DNA of 64,000 nt from Nocardioides sp. Soil797 (GTDB lineage: Bacteria; Actinomycetota; Actinomycetes; Propionibacteriales; Nocardioidaceae), in NCBI GenBank assembly GCA_001429555.1, contig LMSR01000001.1, positions 118,687 through 182,686 on the forward strand, read 5' to 3'. Positions 60,715 to 64,000 of this stretch are shown piece by piece. Within the stretch, counting starts at the first letter, position 1, and each line of letters opens with the position of its first letter. The notes under the pieces are model-generated. The model was not told the origin of the DNA and made no database searches. It was given only the letters and a program-made list of their open reading frames with translations. The translations under genes and the position numbers were made by a program.

Positions 60715-61031
60715 GCTTCAAGAGTATCGGAGCAGTAGCCGCGAGGCACGCGTCACAAGCACAAGGGAGGCCCCCGCAGTTGGTCGTCTTCTGGCGACAG
60801 CATCGGGGCGCCAGCAGGGCGTTCGGGCTGACTGGAACGTCGATCGGAGCTTCGGCTTCATCGCGCAATTTGCCGCTGGTTCGCGTTCCCTCGTGCGCTG
60901 GTCGCGGAGCAGGTCTGCCGACATAGGACGTCCAGCAGTACCCGAGGCGTTTGCGAATGGTCCACAATGCGCAATGTGGTTCGACTTCATCGGGAGTCGT
61001 GGCCTCGGGACCTCGACCACGAAGGACAACC
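60715..61031. other. 317-bp stretch without a recognised gene
   Basis: The open frames here give Arg-rich, shadow-like proteins. Apart from the -10 box of the nucleotidyltransferase (60721-60726) and the ribosome site of the membrane-protein gene (GAAGGA, 61021-61026), nothing is recognised. A HEPN partner was specifically looked for and not found. Confidence 0.6.
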
Positions 61032-61544
61032 GTGAGCAACCTTGCCACTCAGCCAGCAGTCGACAGACTTCCGCAGAGCGCATGGGCCATCGCCTGGCTG
61101 TTCCTTGTCGGCCAGGTCGTGCTCTTGGTGACCCGGGGTGTGAACCCCGCCGACTGGCCAATGGTGGTGGTCTCGATGCTGCTCACCGCGGTGATCGTCA
61201 GGTGGCTCGCCAGTGGAGTCCTTCGAGCACGCACTGTGCGCCTCGCAATCGTGTGGATCCTGCTCAGCCTCGCCACGGGCCTGAGCCTTGTCGGGCTCCT
61301 CATTGACCCGGCCGCGACAACGGCCGTCGATCTGGTCGACTTCGCTTTCACCGTTGCAGAGCTCGTCGCCCTCGGTGCCTTCTGCAGAACGAACTGGTTC
61401 AAGAACCGTCGCAGGTCCCCGAACGTGTCACGGTCCGCGCTGGCCCCTCTGCTCCTGGTCGTCGTCGCCACCGGTCTTCTCGGTGGCTTGACGGCGCCCT
61501 TTGGTGGCGACGCGGCGCGTATGCAAATAGACATTCAGCTGTAG
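61032..61544 (+). CDS. four-helix membrane protein of unknown function
   Basis: A 170-residue protein with about five hydrophobic segments (residues 20-36, 43-60, 67-87, 95-112 and 140-156). No family recognised. GTG 61032 is chosen for GAAGGA at a 5-nt spacing; the frame upstream has no membrane character. It lies inside the segment bounded by the 52-bp direct repeats and may have arrived with the nucleotidyltransferase gene. Confidence 0.65.
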   Translation: MSNLATQPAVDRLPQSAWAIAWLFLVGQVVLLVTRGVNPADWPMVVVSMLLTAVIVRWLASGVLRARTVRLAIVWILLSLATGLSLVGLLIDPAATTAVDLVDFAFTVAELVALGAFCRTNWFKNRRRSPNVSRSALAPLLLVVVATGLLGGLTAPFGGDAARMQIDIQL

Positions 61545-61658
61545 GTGTGCGCCGGGGAAGCTGCTCGTCAACTCCACGTCGTGGAGAATTTCCGCAACAT
61601 CTCCGGCGAGCACTGCGACTGGAATGAGTACCGCCAAGCGATGGTGGACCAGGGCGGC

Positions 61659-61710
61659 TCAGCGCAACGTGACCGCAGCCAGCTCGGTGACGGCGACGAG
61701 TGCGGTGGCC
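61659..61710. repeat. right copy of 52-bp direct repeat
   Basis: Coincides with the 3' end of the DUF202 gene. Six of 52 positions differ from the left copy at 60355-60406, so the duplication is not recent or the copies came from different strains. Confidence 0.85.
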
Positions 61711-61997
61711 ACCGTGAGAGCCAACGGCGCGCGGCCCCCTCGCGGGCCCGGGCGACTGCGGGTGCCTGCGTCGTGTGAGTAGCGGACCCAGCTCTCGACG
61801 AAGACCCACGCGCTGAGCAGCAACGCGACGGAGAGCAGCACGATCGCGAGCGGCCCGAGTGACGACCAGGTCAGGCGGGCCATGATCGCGCAGGCCGCCG
61901 CGAGTGACAGCGCGGTGCGCTGCCAGGCCAGGGCGGTGCGTTCGTTGGAGAGCCCGTCGTCGCCGGCAGGGGAGAGAGCGCCCGGTCGCGGAGTCAC
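61659..61997 (-). CDS. DUF202 membrane protein
   Basis: A 112-residue protein with the DUF202 hallmark LSNERTALAWQRTALSLAAACAIMAR and two or three membrane segments. Function unknown. The GTG start overlaps the stop of the YidH-like gene (GTGA), so both form one unit. Its last 52 bp are duplicated at 60355-60406. Confidence 0.85.
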   Translation of the reverse strand: MTPRPGALSPAGDDGLSNERTALAWQRTALSLAAACAIMARLTWSSLGPLAIVLLSVALLLSAWVFVESWVRYSHDAGTRSRPGPRGGRAPLALTVATALVAVTELAAVTLR

Positions 61998-62383
61998 AGG
62001 CCGACGGCGACCAGCACGACCGCGGTCACCACCATCGCCAGCGTGAACACCGCCCCGAACCCGAAGGCCGGCAGCGGCGCCGAGCGACGCATCGCCCGCT
62101 CGGCCAGGGCCCAGCGCACCCATGCCACCACGGCGCTGACCAGGCCGAGGGCCACCAGCAGTACGGCGACCGCTCGTTGCGCGCTTGTCGGGATGGACAG
62201 GTCGACCACGTCGAGGGCCACGCCAGCGGCCAGCAGGGCGAGCGCGGTGCGGATCCAGGCCAGGAAGGTGCGTTCATTGGCGAAGCTGAACCGGTAGTCG
62301 GGCTCGGTGCCTTCGGCATAGACCCAGCCGGGCCAACGTCTGTGCTCTCTCAATGTGCTCACTTCCGGATGCTGACTGGTCAT
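61994..62383 (-). CDS. YidH-family DUF202 membrane protein
   Basis: A 129-residue protein with RFSFANERTFLAWIRTALALLAAGVALD, the signature of YidH/DUF202, and three membrane segments (about 45-60, 70-88, 106-127). Function unknown. It is the first gene of a two-gene DUF202 unit, like yidH-yidG. Confidence 0.88.
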   Translation of the reverse strand: MTSQHPEVSTLREHRRWPGWVYAEGTEPDYRFSFANERTFLAWIRTALALLAAGVALDVVDLSIPTSAQRAVAVLLVALGLVSAVVAWVRWALAERAMRRSAPLPAFGFGAVFTLAMVVTAVVLVAVGL

Positions 62384-62552
62384 CTCGATTGTGGTGGGAC
62401 GACGGTGTGCCTGGCCGCGCGGTCCCGCTGTGCGGACGAGCGTCGTCGCGTGGGCCTGTCGCTACCAGCGCCCGGCCAAACCGTTCCTTTGAACAGGAGT
62501 GGGTACCGATGGGGTTCTGCACGACAGGACCAGTCGAAAGGAGTCCAGGCTG

Positions 62553-63038
62553 ATGAATCGAGCTGACCAGGAGGCCGCAGTCGGCATCATGCGCGACCAC
62601 CGCTTCTGCATGTTGACCACCTTCGCCACCGAGGGCGAACTGCATTCCCATCCGATGACTCCCCAGCAGGTCGAGGACAGCGGTGACGCGTGGTTCTTCC
62701 TCGATGCCACCAGCGAGACCGCGAGGAACCTGGCTAAGGACCCGCGGATCAACCTCGCCTTCGGTGACGACTCGAGCTGGCTCTCGGTCGCCGGCACCGG
62801 GACCGTGCGGGACGACCGGTCGAAGATCGATGAGCTCTGGAACTCCATGGTCGAGGCGTGGTTCCCCGAGGGAAAGGACTCGCCCGACCTGCGATTGCTC
62901 AGGATCGAGGCGAGCTCTGCCCAGTTCTGGGACACCCCCGGCGGCAAGGTTGCCTCGGCGCTCTCGTTCGTACGCACCAAGGTGACCGGCAAACGTCCGG
63001 CCGGCGAGTCCGACAGTGTCGAGCTGGGCGGAGCATGA
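62553..63038 (+). CDS. pyridoxamine 5'-phosphate oxidase-family (general stress protein 26-like)
   Basis: A 161-residue FMN-binding split-barrel protein: HRFCMLTTFATEGELHSHPMT, AWFFLDATSETARNLAKDPRINLAF, WLSVAGTGTVRDDRSKIDELW, AWFPEGKDSPDLRLLRIEASSAQFWD. This matches the GS26/YhbP-like stress group of the PNPOx superfamily rather than true PdxH. ATG 62553 has GAAAGGAG at a suitable distance. It overlaps the SRPBCC gene (ATGA). Confidence 0.87.
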   Translation: MNRADQEAAVGIMRDHRFCMLTTFATEGELHSHPMTPQQVEDSGDAWFFLDATSETARNLAKDPRINLAFGDDSSWLSVAGTGTVRDDRSKIDELWNSMVEAWFPEGKDSPDLRLLRIEASSAQFWDTPGGKVASALSFVRTKVTGKRPAGESDSVELGGA

Positions 63039-63481
63039 AGCCGTCGGTCACGCGCACGCTGATCACGTCGACGTCTCCCGAGCAGGTCTTCGCGTTCCTT
63101 GCCGACTTCCGCAACGCCGAGGAGTGGGACCCAGGCACCAAGTCCTGCGAGCTCGTCGCGGGTGATGGCGGTGTGGGCAGTGTTTATCGCAACGTCTCCG
63201 CGTTCATGGGCCGCGAGACGGAGATCAGCTACACCACCGAGGAGCTCGAGCTTCCCACTCGGGTGCACCTGGTCGGGCGCAACGAACAGTTCGAGGGCCA
63301 CGACGTCTTCGGCGTGCGTGCCCGCGACGGAGGTGCCGAGGTCACCTATCACGCCGAGTTCTCCTTCTCGGGCGCTGCGAGGTACGCCGCCCCGCTGGTT
63401 GCGGCCTACCTCCCGTTCCTGGCCCGCTCGACGATCCGGCAGCTGAAGATCAGTCTCGACTCGCTGGGAGTGGGCCAGTGA
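63035..63481 (+). CDS. SRPBCC-family protein
   Basis: A 148-residue START/Bet v1-like protein (TSTSPEQVFAFLADFRNAEEWDPGTKSCELV, VYRNVSAFMGRETEISYTTEEL, VTYHAEFSFSGAARYAAPLV). It likely binds a hydrophobic ligand in its cavity. ATGA overlap upstream and GTGA overlap with the SDR downstream place it in a three-gene stress-type operon. Confidence 0.87.
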   Translation: MKPSVTRTLITSTSPEQVFAFLADFRNAEEWDPGTKSCELVAGDGGVGSVYRNVSAFMGRETEISYTTEELELPTRVHLVGRNEQFEGHDVFGVRARDGGAEVTYHAEFSFSGAARYAAPLVAAYLPFLARSTIRQLKISLDSLGVGQ

Positions 63482-64000
63482 GGGCGCCGCTTCCGGCACG
63501 GGCACTCGACGTGCTGATGGACCGCACCTTGGCTCCCGGCTACAGCCGCGCCGGCCTTGCGCTGCGCCGACGCCTTCCCGGCTGGCCTGTCGACCCGCTG
63601 CCCGGCTCGCTGTCGGGACGCCACGTGCTGGTGACCGGCGCGAGCTCCGGGCTCGGGATCGGCTGTGTCGAGTCCCTCGTCGAGCTGGGGGCGACTGTGC
63701 ACATGGTCGTGCGCGATGAGCTCAAGGGCGGGCGAGTGCTTGATCAGATCCACGCGCGACGCCCCGACGCAGACCTGCGCCTCGAGCGCTGCGACCTGGC
63801 CGACCTCGACGACATACGCCGCTTTGTCTCGGAGATGGACCTTGCCGAGATCCACGCGCTGATTCACAACGCTGGGGTGATGCCGCCATCTCGCGCCGAG
63901 TCGCCCCAGGGCCATGAGTTGAGCATGGCGGTGCACGTGCTCGGGCCGGTCCTGATGACGGAGCTGTTGCGTGAGCGGCTGCACGACGGACGCCTGGTCC
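63478..64000 (+). CDS. SDR-family oxidoreductase (partial, cut by window end)
   Basis: The frame starts at GTG 63478 (overlapping the SRPBCC stop) and stays open to the window end, 174 codons. It shows an N-terminal extension of about 50 residues, TGASSGLGIG cofactor motif, VVRDELKGG, CDLADLDDIRRF and HNAGVMPPS, as in DHRS12-like SDRs. The active-site Tyr-Lys lies beyond the window. Translational coupling suggests it acts with the SRPBCC and PNPOx-like proteins. Confidence 0.85.
   Translation, partial: MRAPLPARALDVLMDRTLAPGYSRAGLALRRRLPGWPVDPLPGSLSGRHVLVTGASSGLGIGCVESLVELGATVHMVVRDELKGGRVLDQIHARRPDADLRLERCDLADLDDIRRFVSEMDLAEIHALIHNAGVMPPSRAESPQGHELSMAVHVLGPVLMTELLRERLHDGRLV

Noticed and set aside
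1..64000. tRNA or rRNA genes, insertion sequences with transposase
   Set aside because: No tRNA-like arms, rRNA segments or transposase motifs were noticed on reading; a tRNAscan or transposase profile search was not possible here and would settle it.

Overview
The window is high-GC DNA with GTG/TTG starts, ATGA/GTGA gene overlaps, leaderless promoters, a DUF222/HNH endonuclease, a DUF1416/SseC-type sulfur operon and the DsrE / nitrobindin-like / Fur / YgfZ gene neighbourhood. Together these point to an actinobacterium of the Nocardioides type (Nocardioidaceae). This is inference from gene content; no database search was possible.

From about 0.6 to 36.5 kb lies a large surface-glycan locus, interrupted by a few unrelated genes. 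It encodes a flippase (2434-3750), an O-antigen-ligase/polymerase-like protein (27953-29308), a Wzc-like tyrosine autokinase (29317-30702), a polyprenyl-phosphate sugar transferase (31822-33504), a low-molecular-weight tyrosine phosphatase (33514-34110) and a DUF4012 protein (34801-36540). Nucleotide-sugar enzymes are GDP-mannose 4,6-dehydratase, a partner reductase, a GDP-mannose 3,5-epimerase-like enzyme, UDP-glucose dehydrogenase and UDP-glucuronate decarboxylase. A phosphomannose-isomerase-type cupin is at 41.5 kb. There are several glycosyltransferases. Decoration enzymes are six SAM methyltransferases, a sulfotransferase and two hexapeptide acyltransferases. A methyltransferase / carrier protein / AMP-ligase / reductase module (16578-19906) may build an activated acyl group. 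The inferred product is a heavily modified glycan containing 6-deoxyhexose, a GDP-mannose-derived L-sugar and xylose.

Inside this locus sit a MazEF-type toxin-antitoxin pair with a perfect palindrome in front of it (7585-8137), and a sulfur operon (DUF4395, thiosulfate sulfurtransferase, DUF1416) preceded by a leaderless 25-codon leader peptide with Cys codons (20052-20129). From 36.6 to 41.9 kb come housekeeping and stress genes. From 42 to 52 kb there is a LAL/LuxR regulator, a 2117-residue LPxTG surface protein with 14 DUF11-like repeats that mostly carry a calcium-loop-like motif, and lipoproteins, one of them frameshifted. The right end holds a RES-type toxin-antitoxin pair, an HNH endonuclease, secreted and membrane proteins, a small insertion flanked by imperfect 52-bp direct repeats at a DUF202 gene (60355-61710), and a PNPOx / SRPBCC / SDR operon cut by the window edge.

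The most unusual signals are not genes. Several short repeat or palindromic elements lie in frame inside enzymes (reductase 10399-11517, methyltransferase 12485-13423, AMP ligase 17712-19169, lipoprotein 51279-51794). A four-copy palindromic element sits just after gene ends (23.6, 24.9, 31.7 and 36.6 kb). Many genes start without a Shine-Dalgarno site, 6-7 nt after a TANNNT -10 box. No tRNA, rRNA, CRISPR array or insertion sequence was recognised.
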